Source: Leishmania martiniquensis
Lineage: Eukaryota > Euglenozoa > Kinetoplastea > Trypanosomatida > Trypanosomatidae
Length of the DNA stretch: 64,000 nucleotides
Direction of reading: 5' to 3'
NCBI RefSeq assembly: GCF_017916325.1
Contig: NC_090167.1
Span: 104,501 to 168,500, forward strand
Position numbers and translations under genes: made by a program. The notes below the pieces were generated by a model. That model had not been told where the DNA came from, made no database searches, and saw nothing but the letters and a program-made list of their open reading frames with translations. Shown here piece by piece: positions 40,677 to 52,200 of the stretch (within the stretch, counting starts at the first letter, position 1; the number at the start of each line of letters is the position of its first letter).

Positions 40677-42194
40677 CTACGCGGTGCATGCATCAACGCC
40701 AGTGGTGAGCCACTTTTGGGTCTGCTCAGGCAGAGGTGCGCCAGGGCTCGGGGACGAGGTCGGGGCTCGCCGCACCACGCCGCGCGACTCCCACTCCGCC
40801 ATGTAGCGGGCACGGAGGTCTCGGTAGACATCATCCGTGATGAACACTTTACGGCCAAAGCGAGGAGCCGTCAAGGGGGCGCAGGAGGCGCTGTGGCTGC
40901 GGAGGCGGGAGGACGCACCACGCCCGCGCTCGAGACGGCTCTTACCTGCGCCGCACGCAGTCTCACCACGGGCATCCGCGGTCGTGACGAGCGTGCTCGG
41001 CTGAGGTGGGCTCGTGAGAGCCCTTGCAGCAGCATCGCGCTCTAAGCACTCCATCGACTTCTCCACCTTGCCTGCAGCCAACATGGACACGATGTCTGTC
41101 GCACTAGTCTTACCGTTCACAGACGCCTCCTCTCCTCCAGTCGTCAAAGAGGTCTGCTGAGGTGCCTGCTCGGCACCATGTGGCAGCGCCGGCGCCTGGC
41201 ACTCGGTCGGAGGAGGGGGGAGCCTCACATGGCGGCATGTAGAATAGTGCGGCGCGTTGTCTACAGAGAAAGGGCACCAGATCCACCCGCAATGCCATTG
41301 GCCATGCGCGGCGGGGTGGTGGCAGCCGGCGCAGCACGTCACGCGCGGCTCGGGCCTGCCATCGCGCACCTTAGACTGGTGCTGTCGTGGCGGTGATGGT
41401 TCTCGGCCAGGGTGCGCCGGCGCCGGTGCGGCACGCTCATTGCACTCGCTCTGACTTTCTGGCGACGACAGTTGCTGCCTACCTGATAGTGGCGGCGTGA
41501 CAGGACGGGCACGTGCTGCCAGGCCGGGGCTAAATGTCCTCTGATGTGAGCAGGTACGAGGGCCGCAACTCCGCGGTCGAGGCCTCCGCGCGTCGCTGAG
41601 CGCAGCTTCCATGCGCAACGCCTCGCGCGCGCGCTGCATCTCGACGATCTCGTCGCGGCGCGCGTCGAGCTCCGCCTGCAACATGCGGCGGCGCGCCATG
41701 TATTCGGCATCCACTGCGTTTCGATAAAAGGAGCTACGATGGCGGCGAAGCATCTCGGCTGTGTTGGAGTGGTAAGAGTGGCGACCACCGCGACAGTGGC
41801 CGCGAGGCATGAAAAAAGTGGCTTGGGAGGGCCTTCTCCGCTGATCGGCGGCGCGGGCCTCCTCACAGCGCTGTTGAAGTGCGAGAAGGTCTACTTCTTG
41901 CAGCTCCGCTTGCTCCGGGATGCACACAGGGCAACGCCGAGATGAGTACCGGCTCACATAATCAGTCGCGTCGCCTTGGCTAACCCAAGTATCGTGATGG
42001 GTACCACTATGGCACGCGCCATGGTTGCTCCTCTGCCGAGGAGCGGATCGCGACAGAGGCGCAGAACTGCTGCCGTGGAAATGGGTACAGCTACATCTTT
42101 TTGCGCAGCAGCATGGTGGTCTGCTCGGCGATGGCGCATGCCGCCTCCAGTCCGAGGCACGGCGCTGGCACGTGCATAAATCGTCCGCCGGCAT
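40677..42194 (-). CDS. Cys/His-rich family protein, paralogue C (divergent)
   Basis: 505 residues from the ATG at 42194 (MPADDLCTC); the frame runs on to 42599 but reads spacer. The N-terminus has C7-T-C9, C28-C29-C30 and C34-S-C36. A charged helix lies at about 160-200 (YMARRRMLQAELDARRDEI). A long Pro/Ser/Arg-rich part follows, then a Cys/His cluster with AHGQWHCGWIWCP (296-308). This aligns with AHPYGTGMVFLP of A and AHPRGAGLVWVP of B, with one extra residue before the Gly. The C-terminal segment FITDDVYRDLRARYMAEWES aligns with A's MTTNQKRELDMRRFAEFQQK. Homology to A and B is therefore likely but weak. No known domain. Function unknown. Confidence 0.7.
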   Translation of the reverse strand: MPADDLCTCQRRASDWRRHAPSPSRPPCCCAKRCSCTHFHGSSSAPLSRSAPRQRSNHGACHSGTHHDTWVSQGDATDYVSRYSSRRCPVCIPEQAELQEVDLLALQQRCEEARAADQRRRPSQATFFMPRGHCRGGRHSYHSNTAEMLRRHRSSFYRNAVDAEYMARRRMLQAELDARRDEIVEMQRAREALRMEAALSDARRPRPRSCGPRTCSHQRTFSPGLAARARPVTPPLSGRQQLSSPESQSECNERAAPAPAHPGREPSPPRQHQSKVRDGRPEPRVTCCAGCHHPAAHGQWHCGWIWCPFSVDNAPHYSTCRHVRLPPPPTECQAPALPHGAEQAPQQTSLTTGGEEASVNGKTSATDIVSMLAAGKVEKSMECLERDAAARALTSPPQPSTLVTTADARGETACGAGKSRLERGRGASSRLRSHSASCAPLTAPRFGRKVFITDDVYRDLRARYMAEWESRGVVRRAPTSSPSPGAPLPEQTQKWLTTGVDACTA

Positions 42195-43498
42195 TGCAAA
42201 GCGAAAGGTGGGGCTTCGATGCTGTTGGGTGTGGGTCGTTGGCTCTGTAGGCAGAGGCGCCGCAAGTGAAGTCTGTAGCGCGTGCGAGTCACGGGCAAGT
42301 GAAGACACGGAACCGCAAGGCACCCACACACAGCGACAAAACGCAGCGGCAGCGCTGCAGGGAATGGTGCCGGCAAAAAGACCTCCCTGCAGGAGCACCG
42401 ATCGAAGAGAGAGAGCGGCCGAGGAGAGAGAGAGAGAGTCAGAGAAAAAAAGCGTACAGAGGACAGCGCCGGCACAGACAAATCGCGATAAGACCGAGAA
42501 GAAGTTCCGCGCCAATAAAAAAAATAAAAATAAACGGTATCTGTGCTCTCTGCCCGTGTGGAGGTAATGAGCGACTTGGATCACTTTCGCACCCATCACA
42601 GCGGCACGCGGAAACGTTTCCGCGTGCCGACACGCTCATTCTGTGCGCGAATGGCAGAGCTGCAACGGAAACAGAAAGCCACCAGCCGGGCCATCTTTTA
42701 CGTCCACTGTAGTGGAGGAGACGCCCGCAGCCACCTGCGCTCCGCTCCCCTTGCTCACAGACGCATGTGCTGTGGAGCGAGGCTGGCCTTCTTCGACAGC
42801 AGCCGAGGCACGCAGTCGGCACCAAGCTCTCATGCGGCCGTTGGCGCCGCTGTTCCTGTTGTTCAAGCGCACCAAGCACCCGTACGACACACGCGAAAAA
42901 AAACACACGAATAGGCAAATCGACAAATACACAGAGACGGCATTGGTCAGAAATACAAACATACAGAGAGGCGTACATGCGGAAGCCCGCGAAGACGAGA
43001 GGATCCAAGAGACGAGGCAGGGCAGGAAAAGGCGCTCACAAACGCACACGCACGCGAGAGCCAAATCGGCGTTGTGCACGTACATGTGCGCCATCCGCGA
43101 CAGCCGCAGAGGACGAAGGTGAGAGAAGCAAAGGGGCGACAATACGAGGAGAGTACGCACACTCACACGAAAGAAAGGGCCGAGTGAAGCCTCACCCCTC
43201 ACCCCCCCACACACACACACGCACACGCGCCTTTCCCTCCTGCATTCAACGTCCGCTGGTTCACAAAGGAGGGATTAGGAAAGGAGGAGAGTACATACAC
43301 GTTAGCAGTAAAGCCCGCTGCCCCCTCAACCTATCCACATAATATAGAGGCAGAGCTCAGCGAGACAGCGTGCTGATCGACCGTGTGCACACTTCACCTT
43401 CGCGAAAGCGTGGTACTTCTCTGATCTGGTTAGCCGCTGCACCTGTGCAGTTCTCTGCCGGCATCATCGCTGTGGACTTGATCCGTTAGCTGCTACGT
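42195..43498 (-). other. Intergenic spacer
   Basis: Between RPN8 and paralogue C. It contains a possible 65-residue minus-strand frame (42636-42833) with only moderate third-position GC, a long (CA)-rich patch near 43206-43230, and pyrimidine tracts. Nothing firm is supported. Confidence 0.5.
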
Positions 43499-44578
43499 CT
43501 ACTCCTGCTTGTTGCTCTTCTCTTTGGCAGCCTCCTCGATCTTCATCTTCTCGTTCTCCAGCCGCGTCTCGGCGGCGCGGGCACGCCGATCTTTGATCTC
43601 CTGCAGCTCTCGCGCCAGCCTCCGGCGGTTCATGATGACGCCGTGCAGCGCGCCGATGCAGCGCGCGATGGCTGCTAAGAACGTCGCGATCGCCTCGTCA
43701 TTAGTGTGCCGGATCATCTCAGTCGACGAGCGGCGGGCGTAGATTTCCGGTTGCAGGCTGATCAGCTCTTGTAGCACTTCCAGCACGTCTTCGGAGATCG
43801 GCATGACGGCGTCCCCGACATCGTTGAGGTACTCCTCTATCTGCTGAAGCACCTTGCAGAGGTGGATGAGGGACAGCTCCCGCTCTTGCACCTGTGTGGA
43901 GAGGGTGGTAATGGTCGAATCCGTCAGATCGCGCAGGAGATGCTCAATGCCGATCTCCTCCGCCTCCTCCGCTCCGAGGTGGGTGGGGATGTTGCGGAAC
44001 TCGAGCGAGCGCGTGCCCTCACGCCCCTGCACCGTCGTGTAGGCCCGCACCGGTACACCCTTGTTGTCGGGGTCCGTGTTGACTACACAGTAGACAGGAT
44101 TGAGGCAGAAGCGATCCGCAACGAGAAGGTGCAGCAGCATGTCGTTGGGCTGAATGGTGGGGCCGGAGGAGTACCATCCCACGATTTTCACCTTCGGCAA
44201 CACGCGCTTGTGCATTGTAAACATCTCCTGGGCGTAGTTCGTGTCGAAAAACCACACATCGGCGTCCTGCGGGTCCTCGTCGAAGGGAACGGCGAAGCTG
44301 TTGTTGATGTCCAGTATCTGCTTCCCTGTGTGGTCGCGCATGTAGCGCCCCAGCAACAACCCCGCCACACGCTTCTTTTGGATGGCGGAGGTGTTCATGC
44401 GAGCGTGGTGGTCTACCAGAGAAAGCAGCACGAGCGGGTGTACCTCCACGCGACCCGCGGTGGGCAGGAACACCGGAGGCGCCGTTACATCTCCTTTCCC
44501 ATCACTGCCATGCTCAGACGCGGCGTCGTTGCTGGCGACAAGCAGGTCAGCTTTTGTGGGCTTCGGATCGCCGCTCAT
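43499..44578 (-). CDS. RPN8: 26S proteasome regulatory non-ATPase subunit 8 (lid)
   Basis: 359 residues. The N-terminal MPN domain starts at VEVHPLVLLSLVDHHAR (44-60) and contains VAGLLLGR (71-78), INNSFAVPF (91-99) and KIVGWYSSGPTIQPND (131-146). The metal-binding HxH of catalytic JAMM proteins is absent, as in RPN8/PSMD7, the inactive partner of the deubiquitinase RPN11. The C-terminal half is helical and ends in a Lys/Glu-rich tail (KIEEAAKEKSNKQE). Length is somewhat above human PSMD7 (324). It is part of the 19S lid in cytoplasm and nucleus. It is the last gene transcribed after the long gap at 44.6-59.2 kb. Confidence 0.94.
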   Translation of the reverse strand: MSGDPKPTKADLLVASNDAASEHGSDGKGDVTAPPVFLPTAGRVEVHPLVLLSLVDHHARMNTSAIQKKRVAGLLLGRYMRDHTGKQILDINNSFAVPFDEDPQDADVWFFDTNYAQEMFTMHKRVLPKVKIVGWYSSGPTIQPNDMLLHLLVADRFCLNPVYCVVNTDPDNKGVPVRAYTTVQGREGTRSLEFRNIPTHLGAEEAEEIGIEHLLRDLTDSTITTLSTQVQERELSLIHLCKVLQQIEEYLNDVGDAVMPISEDVLEVLQELISLQPEIYARRSSTEMIRHTNDEAIATFLAAIARCIGALHGVIMNRRRLARELQEIKDRRARAAETRLENEKMKIEEAAKEKSNKQE

Positions 44579-45703
44579 CGTGTCTTTGAATGTGCGCTGG
44601 TGTCTGCTCCTTTTGTCTGCCTCGTTCTCTCCCGTCGGCGTCGGAATGCCGCGGCGACTTCGCGCCTTCGTGTACGGCGCGTTGTCGACCTCGCGGTGTA
44701 TTTGACGCAGAGAGTCAGCACGCCGCCGAAGACGCTCCTCTTTTGGCTCGCTATCGTACGTATGCTATACGCCTCTCTTGAGCGGTGCGGCTGTGTGATG
44801 CTGTGTGCGCGCCCGCAGCAGAAGCGACTGTGTACGTGTATTTCGTATAGATAATAGGCGAAGGCTAACCACGTCACGGCCCGGATGGCTCGGAGCGAGA
44901 GAAAGAGAGAGAGAGACAGTGAGGCCCCACCCAATCACCAAAAGAAAAAACCTCCGAACTGCCGAAAGATGTCGTGTCGGGGTGTGCACATTGGCGTTAG
45001 GGTGGCGGCATGTGTGCGCGGGTGTTTGAGGGGGGAGGGTACGTTCACGTGTGTGCGTTCAAGCGATGTGAAAGCAATGCCACAGCGGTGGCAGAGTGCA
45101 CGTGGAAGGGGAGAGGAGGCCGTGGAGAAAGAAAGAATGCGAGCAGCGGTGCTGTACGGAGATCGCACACACCCACACAAATCGAGCGGAGGAGTCACAT
45201 ATGCGCTTCAGGGTCTACGCCACACTTACGCGCACAGCGTTGCATACTTTTTCGATGGGGCATACAGTCTCACCGCATTACGCCCTTTATCTAATGCGAG
45301 TTGCACCCAAAAATCAGGTAAAGCGGAGAGAGTGGGAACGACGAGCATCGAATCGAGCCCCCTCGGCGCAGATGATTTGCCCATATCTCAAGACGTCAAA
45401 GGTACGCGCTCACGACTGCGTGTAACGGCACGGTATTCAGATGGTAAATCCGGAGCACCGAGAGCAAGAAAGGGTCGAGCGAAAAAAAAGAAAGCCAAGA
45501 GCCTCGTCTGTCCACACGCGGCGCTGCTCACGCACCACGGCTTTCCCAGCAGTGAGCTGGTTGCACCTACTTCCCCTCGTGGGCTGCACTCGACAAGACG
45601 ACTCGGGGGCGCCCCCTTATGCATCAAGTAGCGCCGTAGCGAGACACACCGGTCTCCCCTTTGCGTCGCCTGTTGCTGAAAGGGGGGCGAGAGTGATACG
45701 ATT
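44579..45703 (-). other. 5' side of RPN8, non-coding
   Basis: Holds the putative RPN8 acceptor. A 248-residue plus-strand frame (44885-45631) is Arg/Lys/Ser-rich, begins in the GA run and is not supported. No gene seen. Confidence 0.5.
44889..44919 (-). promoter_or_regulatory. Putative trans-splice acceptor for RPN8
   Basis: A clean CT-repeat tract on the transcribed strand (plus-strand GA run 44892-44919) is followed by AG at 44890-44889. The 5' UTR would be about 310 nt. Confidence 0.4.
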
Positions 45704-46330
45704 TTAAAAAAAACAAATATCTCCTCTTTTCCTTGCGAAGAGGGCCGCCGACAGCACAAAGGAACCTCTCAACGTGGACAGAGCAATTCTGCGCAACGCT
45801 GCATCAGCGTCACAGCCGTGCAGGCTGACGAAGATGATGTATCCAGCGCGCCGACAAACCGCGTAGCGGTTGAGCATCTGCAATGTCAAGAAGGGAGCCA
45901 ATAGCGACGCGATCATGGATACAACGCTCTGCAGACCAAATCTGCGCACTTAAACGAGTTGAAGCGCACGAAGCAGTAGAAAGCACCGTTCACCATGCCA
46001 AACGAGATCCTGCTCGGCAGCAGCTTTCTCTCAGCGCGCCACGGAACGATGGTGACGGTTACATGATAGGAGGTCATGAAGAATGATGGCTGTCATCTCG
46101 CGCATCCATGGGCAGAGCCTCTCTAGTATCTCATGAGGCCTGGACGCTACGAATCTTTGAGCTTCATGTGAGAAGGGCACGTCGAAGAAGTTGAAGCCGA
46201 CGTGACTCGTCACGTCCTCGATGGAACGCGAGACACTTGCATACGCCAGCAGCGTCATAGGGTGTACTCTGCTAAGCATCGCACAAAGGCCGCTAGAAGC
46301 GAGTGCGAGAAGTCGGCGGCATTTGTCGGG
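45704..46330 (-). pseudogene. Frame-broken protein-coding relic, unidentified
   Basis: Three consecutive minus-strand frames each read as natural-looking protein: 46330-46031 (with VSRSIEDVTSHVGFNFFDVP and HEILERLCPWMREM), 46077-45913 (54 codons, with ISFGMVNGAFYCFVRFNSFK) and 45949-45704 (with MIASLLAPFLTLQMLNRYAV). Unlike other spacer frames they are rich in Phe, Tyr, Asn, His and Met. The best parts have high third-position GC: by hand count 27 of 32 codons in the first and 31 of 45 in the third. The simplest reading is one degenerate gene with at least two frameshifts and lost ends. Hydrophobic stretches suggest a membrane protein. I cannot name the family. Confidence 0.3.
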
Positions 46331-49230
46331 CTAAGCACACACACACACCTCCTCCTTTGTCACGGCACGAGGACTCCGTGCGATGAGCACCGCCCGCAGC
46401 ACGCGCGCGTGATGCGGCATGCCGGCGTACTAGTGGAAAAGGCGAAAGAGCAGCGTCGTTGCCGAAGGCTTCGAGGATGGTGACGGACTTTCCCGGGGGC
46501 CTGCGTCAGACGCGGTGGATATAACTGCAGAAGAAGCCGTGTGCCTACAAGAAGACCGTCGAGAGCGTCTGCCCTGGAGAAGTCGCGGATGTGATGAGGA
46601 GGTCGGAGAGACAGGAAGAGCGATTTGCAATGCACCTAAAGATATTGGCAAGCACGCAAAGGCAGGCACGGGAGAGGGGAAAGAAGATAACCTTCATACA
46701 AAAGAAGGCAGAAGAGGTCGGCCACCGCGCGGGCAGCAAACGCAACAAAAGCGCGAGGACGCGGTGGCACACACACACACATACATACACGCGCGTACAC
46801 ACACCTGCAGGCGACTGCAAGACTCGAGTCGGCCAAGAGGCAGGCGAAGAATAGCAACGCGCAGCACGATGAGGCACGCTGCCTCTGCCTCCCTTCGCAA
46901 CCCCAAGACGGAAACAGCAGAAGAGAGGGTGATCGTACGGCAGCCGTGCGAGGGAGAAGAATCCACAAATAAGGGGGAGGGGGGGCAGGAAAAAAAACGA
47001 TTAGGTGCGTATCGAATGGCATGCGCACAGAGCTGACCTCCAAGGCCTCAGTTCGCGCATGAATCGACGAGCTCCATAGCCTCAGTGTGACTTGTGCAGC
47101 AAATAGTAGAGGTGCTGATCGAAGAAAATTCGGCAGAGAAACCGCAGCAGGAATGAGGGGGAGGGGGGAGGCGGTGAAGAAAAAAAACGCAACGGCTGAA
47201 TCCAACGAAGCAAAACGAGGGCCGGCACCGCTACACAAAGTCCGCGACCGAAAAGAGGACACAGAAGTCCACCCGAAGAGGTATTGCGGAGAACCTGCGC
47301 CGATCGAGACGGCGCGCTAGAGCGAGAATGTGCGCGCGCTGGGCGGCATGTGCGTCTCTCCTTACCAGAATCTCATCGCTGACGGAAAGAATGCACTATC
47401 CTGCTTCCTCGGCTGTTTTTTTTTCCGTCGAGGCAATACAAGCATTCGTAAAGGAACGTCGACGCCCCCCCGGCGGTGGCAGTACACTCATCAGGGTGGA
47501 GGCTGCCTGTGGCTGCAGCGGCAGAAAGGGCCTGGAAAAAAAGGGGAGAAAAAAAGGATAGTGTCGTGGGCGGAAGCGTTCAAGACAAGTGGCACGATGC
47601 GCAGCTGCATGCGAGAGAGTTTGAGGCCATGGATGGCGCCCGAGCGCAGGTGAAGCCGTCGTTCGTCTCTCTGCCGTGGAGGTCCGCTCTTTCGCCGCCT
47701 CCCCTCTCCTAAACACAGGAAGCGGTAGCGACTACGCAAGGTCTGCTAAAGCGAGTCGGGGGAGGGGGAGGAAAGTCATGCACAAGAGTCGATGCACTTC
47801 GTCGAGATATCACCTCGCGAGCTCCTGATGCTTCTCCCATCCCCTCCGACCAAGTTTACTTCTATCGCCCAAGTGACGCGCGCAGAGGAGCCGGTGGTGG
47901 CACTCATGCACACGCGCGTCTCTAGGGGCTGAGCGCTGTGCACCTTTCCGCATGAGCGCGCTTGGCTGTGTATGTGTGTGTGTGTGTACGTTTTTTTGTT
48001 GCGCCGGCACGCACTGTCGCGGGGTTCTGCTTATTTTCTGCTTTCACGCTTTGAAAAGCGAAAAATTCAGCCAGCGCACTCACTCTTTATACGTGCGTGC
48101 GGTACTCTGCTGCTGTTTCCCCTGCTATCTTATATTAGGGACGCCGCCCGTTTAAAAATGGCCCCCACCTCGCCCCACCCTTCGCGCCTTACCCCCCCCC
48201 CCACCCCACACACACACGCTCGCCTTCTTTACATTGGCCTCTCCGCCCCAAGTTCGCCATAGCCCCTTGCCCATCTCCCGTGGCCTTCCGCACTACGCCC
48301 GTGAGGGCAGAAACACATCGAAACACCGCATGCACAAGACGATTGTGCGGGAATACAGCTGCCCTTTGCACTCTCTGCTGTTCTTGTTGAGGCGATGGAT
48401 CGTGCGGCAGATGGGGGGAGGAAGGAGGGCAAAGGGAGAGAGGGGGAGGGGGGGCATCAGCTCACGTGGCGTGGAGGCAGAAGAAGGCAAGACAAGCCAC
48501 GCCCACAAGCGAGGAAGTCAAGGGGGCAGACACCCAGGGGGAGGAAAAGGGGGGAAAACAAAGAAAGAGAGGAAAACAGGGAAAGCGTCATTGTCCTTTT
48601 CACTTTTTGTGTGTACGTGTGTGTGTGTGTGGTCGAAATAAAAAATTAACGCCGACTGTCCATCCAGCGACAGGACACACCTCACCTCCCTCGCTAACAC
48701 GAGCACAGAAAAACTCGCGAGGTGTCATGCCATGCCTGAGCGCACAGACACGGATCGGTACACCAACCACAACGACCAAAAAAAAGGAAACGCGGAGAAC
48801 GTATGCATACACTCACAGACACACTCAAGCTTACCCTTCATGTGTTTGTGAGCGCAGTCACAGAGAGGGTACGGCCAGGGACCGATGAAGGAGACCAAAG
48901 AGATACTGTCAGAGTCTGGTGTCGGTGTGTATGCAGAGGTTCTCGCGTACGAGTCCGTATGCAGAGGTGGGTAGCGGATGAAATGCCCCCTGCGTGTGCG
49001 TCGCCTCGGGAAACACCTGAAGCTACTCGTGTCGATGTGTATATGCGCTTCTTTTTCTTTTTCCCCCCTTCCGTCTCCATCTCGCGATGAAGAGAAGCGG
49101 AGGCGCCATATTCCCTCTGATGTTCCTGTGTGTATGTGTGTGTGCTTGGCTTGCTTTCCACATGCCTCTGCCGCCCGTTTTCTTCGTTGAGTTGTCCCCT
49201 CCTTGGCGGATTAGTCACACTCAATAAACT
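46331..49230. other. Coding desert, left part
   Basis: No convincing reading frame on either strand. Short CA/TG runs occur (for example 46767-46780 and a (TG)7 at 47973-47986), and homopolymer T, A and C tracts. Around 46390-46500 a minus-strand frame (containing GKSVTILEAFGNDAAL) might extend the relic next to it, but it is interrupted. Confidence 0.5.
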
Positions 49231-52200
49231 TCACCGCTCCCTCTCGTTCACTCACTCACTCTCGCCTTGCTTCGGTGTACTTCGTTAGCTGTCGAGGTGG
49301 ATTTGATGAGTCTGGCGTGCGATTCCACCTGCTATCATCTCTTGCGCAGGTGGAGCAAGCTCGAGGGTGGCTTAAGCGATACGATTGTGGCGCCCACTTC
49401 TTTGCGCGTTTTCGGTTGACATGCAGGAACGTCAACCGATAGTAGAGTGGCGAGGAGAAGACAAAGGCGGCGCAAAGCGAAACTCTCTGTGACATTCGCG
49501 CGTGGATAATATCCGTCTCTGCAGCGTCGCGTCGTCTTCTCTATGCTCTATTTGTGAAATGGAGCAAGTGTGACAACGACAATAAAAAAAACTAATTGAA
49601 TCCATTTGTACGTGTGTGTAGTGTGTAGTGTGTGTGGGTGTGTGGAAGCTCGCACCAAAGAGGCAGGTAACGCTGGTGGGAAGCACAGAGACATGAAGGA
49701 GTTCAATTACAAGAAAGTCAGCAAGCACACACACACACACAAAGCAAACGAAGATAAATCGGTAAAGAGTCAACGGAGAGGTACACGCACACACACACGC
49801 AACACAGGGAGAAAAGACAACAGGAAGATGAGGACGGCGCAATACCCAGACAAGACAACTATAATGATAAAGAAAAGGGGCGGGGGGAAAGGGCGGGGCG
49901 GAACGGGGACGAGACAACAAGAAAAGGCGCGACCAGGCCAGGAAAGGAAATCGAAACCTCTAGAGAGTCAAGACAGCCTGGAGAGAAGATGGACACAGTG
50001 AAGGACGTGGATGTACGCTCACAACAGGCGCAGAGAGACGGGGAGAGACACAGGGCGGGAAAGGCTCGGGTGTGGCAATGAAGAAAGGAGATGAAGAGAT
50101 GCCGTCCGAATGCGTACAACGGGTATGGAAAAGGAAACGTGTATCGGCATAACGGCGAACCAAACACAAGGCCACACGGAGGACAGACACGATTGGGGGA
50201 GGGAGAGAGAGAGAAAGCAAAAAGAAAGGAGAACGGGCATGGGGAAAGAAGGGGAGAGGAGGGAGGAAGGGAGGGGAGAATCTCTGAAACGCAGACGTCA
50301 AGGTAGAGAAACATCTTTACAAGAGAGAGATGTAAGGCTACAGCAGGAACTGTTGAGGTTTGTTTGGTTTCCACAGTCGTCCATGTCTTTCTTTTCTTTT
50401 TTTTGCTTGCTGCTGTTGTTGCTTGTTAGCTTTGCTTCCTTACAGAGATCGGCAGAGATGCTCCACAGGCATCACATACACCTTCTCGTCGAGAAACACT
50501 AGCCATAATCTAAAGGACATATAAACCACGAAAAAAAAGCGTGCACAAGCGAGGAAACATGAAAGGGGGAGGGCGGCGAGAAACAAAACGGAAAAGAAAA
50601 AGAGAGAGAGCGAAACTCAGTGTCGAAGGCGCAATGGAAGGAAACAGAAGAGGCAATCAACACAAATCACCCATGCGGCGCAAAAGACTGAGCACGAGAG
50701 ATGCAATCCGAAGCAGAAAAAAAAATAGAAGGCATATCATACGAATCAGAAAATTTTTTTTGATTTTTTTTTGAAAGCAAGACCTGGCAGAACAGTAACA
50801 GAGAGGAGGAGGAAGAGAAGGAAGAAGAAGAGGGGAATATTCAGCGTTAAGGCCGCGGCATACAAGAAAGCGCGACGCGAAACAAAACTAAAAGAATGGG
50901 ACGGCGCTCGGCGTCTGTGCTGTTTCATTCATGGTGCGGTGGTTGCTCTTTGCGCGCGTAAGTGTATCCGTTATCGCTCCCCTTCGCCGAATTCTCTATT
51001 AGTGTGGATAGCAGCTGCTTTTTCTTTTTCGTTCACTTTCTCCTTTTCTTTTTTTGCTTGTATGTGCATGTGTGTAACTGTGTGGACGCGCGCGTGCGTG
51101 CGCTCGTGGGAGCTGAGACCGCGGTCGCGCTGTAGTACCCCTCTGCACCTTCCTAGCCATGTCATTCCGGCTTGCTATTCGTGTAAGCTCAGGAAGCGAG
51201 ACGAAAAGACACGCATAGGCACGTAGAGAGGCGCATTCGCACATCAGCATACGCGCATGCATGGATACAAGAGTCAAGTCACGAGAGTTCACACACGCAC
51301 TCTTCTGTCACTGCTCTTTTATTTTTTTCTTCCCTTTCTCGAGATTGCAGCGTATCGAAGCCAAGCCTTCACTACAGGAGAGGGGCAAAGAGGAATAGGT
51401 GCGGCGAAAAGGTCGACGCGAGCGCAGAGAGCTGCCGTCGATCTTCCAGAAATACTCTCACTGCTGTCCTTCTCCGCCTGAGCGTAGGCGACCCTTGGGC
51501 CATTCCAAAGAACTGAGGTGCATCTGCCCGCATTATCACCTTCGCTTGCCTTTCCTTTTTCGCGTCGCGCAGCGGCGTCCCTTGGCTTATCTTCAGTGCG
51601 CAGGGCATTGAAGACGCATACTGAAGGTGCAGCAGTCACACCGCGTGTAAGCAGAGGATGCGAGTCGACTCGGATCGTATGCTTGGCTCTCTGTTCTCGC
51701 ACTTCAACATGTCGCCTGCACCGCCTCTCGTGCCTTCCACTGTCGGGGAGCAAAAAAAAAAAAGTGAAGCGGCACCGCACACGCTTCAATGAGAGGGTAA
51801 AAAGAGGTAAAAACAGCAATCACCAAAGAGACACTTTGAACAAAAAAAAGTCGCCACAACAGCGTCACGCGTACACAAACAAAAGAAAAAAAAGAGGCGC
51901 AGCAGCACGAGAGAGAGAGGGGGGAGGAGGGGCACACAATACTGAAAAGAATTCTTAAGAAACAAAGGAGGGGAGGGGGCACACAACACTGAAACAGATA
52001 CACCAAAGACACATACAAATGAACAGAAGTTTTCTTTTTGAGTAAAAAGCTGAGGAGCCTCTCGGCGTGAGAATTCGGGCTGTCTGCTGGTGCTTTCTTG
52101 AGGGTGGGTGTACTCTGAATAGAAACGAAAAAAAAAGTGCGAAGAAAGTTGGGATGGAGGGTGAGAGAGAGGGAGGAGCGGGGGAAGAATCATTCACGTG

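Noticed and set aside
42636..42833. Possible 65-residue minus-strand protein between RPN8 and paralogue C
   Set aside because: Composition is fairly natural, but third-position GC by hand count is about 58%, lower than expected for genes here, and no family is recognised. Conservation would be needed.
43499..44578. Catalytic deubiquitinase (RPN11) reading of the MPN protein
   Set aside because: The HxH metal ligands of the JAMM motif are missing (GWYSSGP in place of the HSHP-type segment), so RPN8 fits better.
44885..45631. 248-residue plus-strand frame upstream of RPN8
   Set aside because: Begins in the GA-rich tract that is the RPN8 pyrimidine tract on the other strand; Arg/Lys/Ser-rich with no domain, and opposite to the transcription direction.
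46767..46782. Tandem CA runs as a CRISPR or satellite array
   Set aside because: Simple dinucleotide microsatellites without spacer-repeat structure; CRISPR is not expected in a trypanosomatid.
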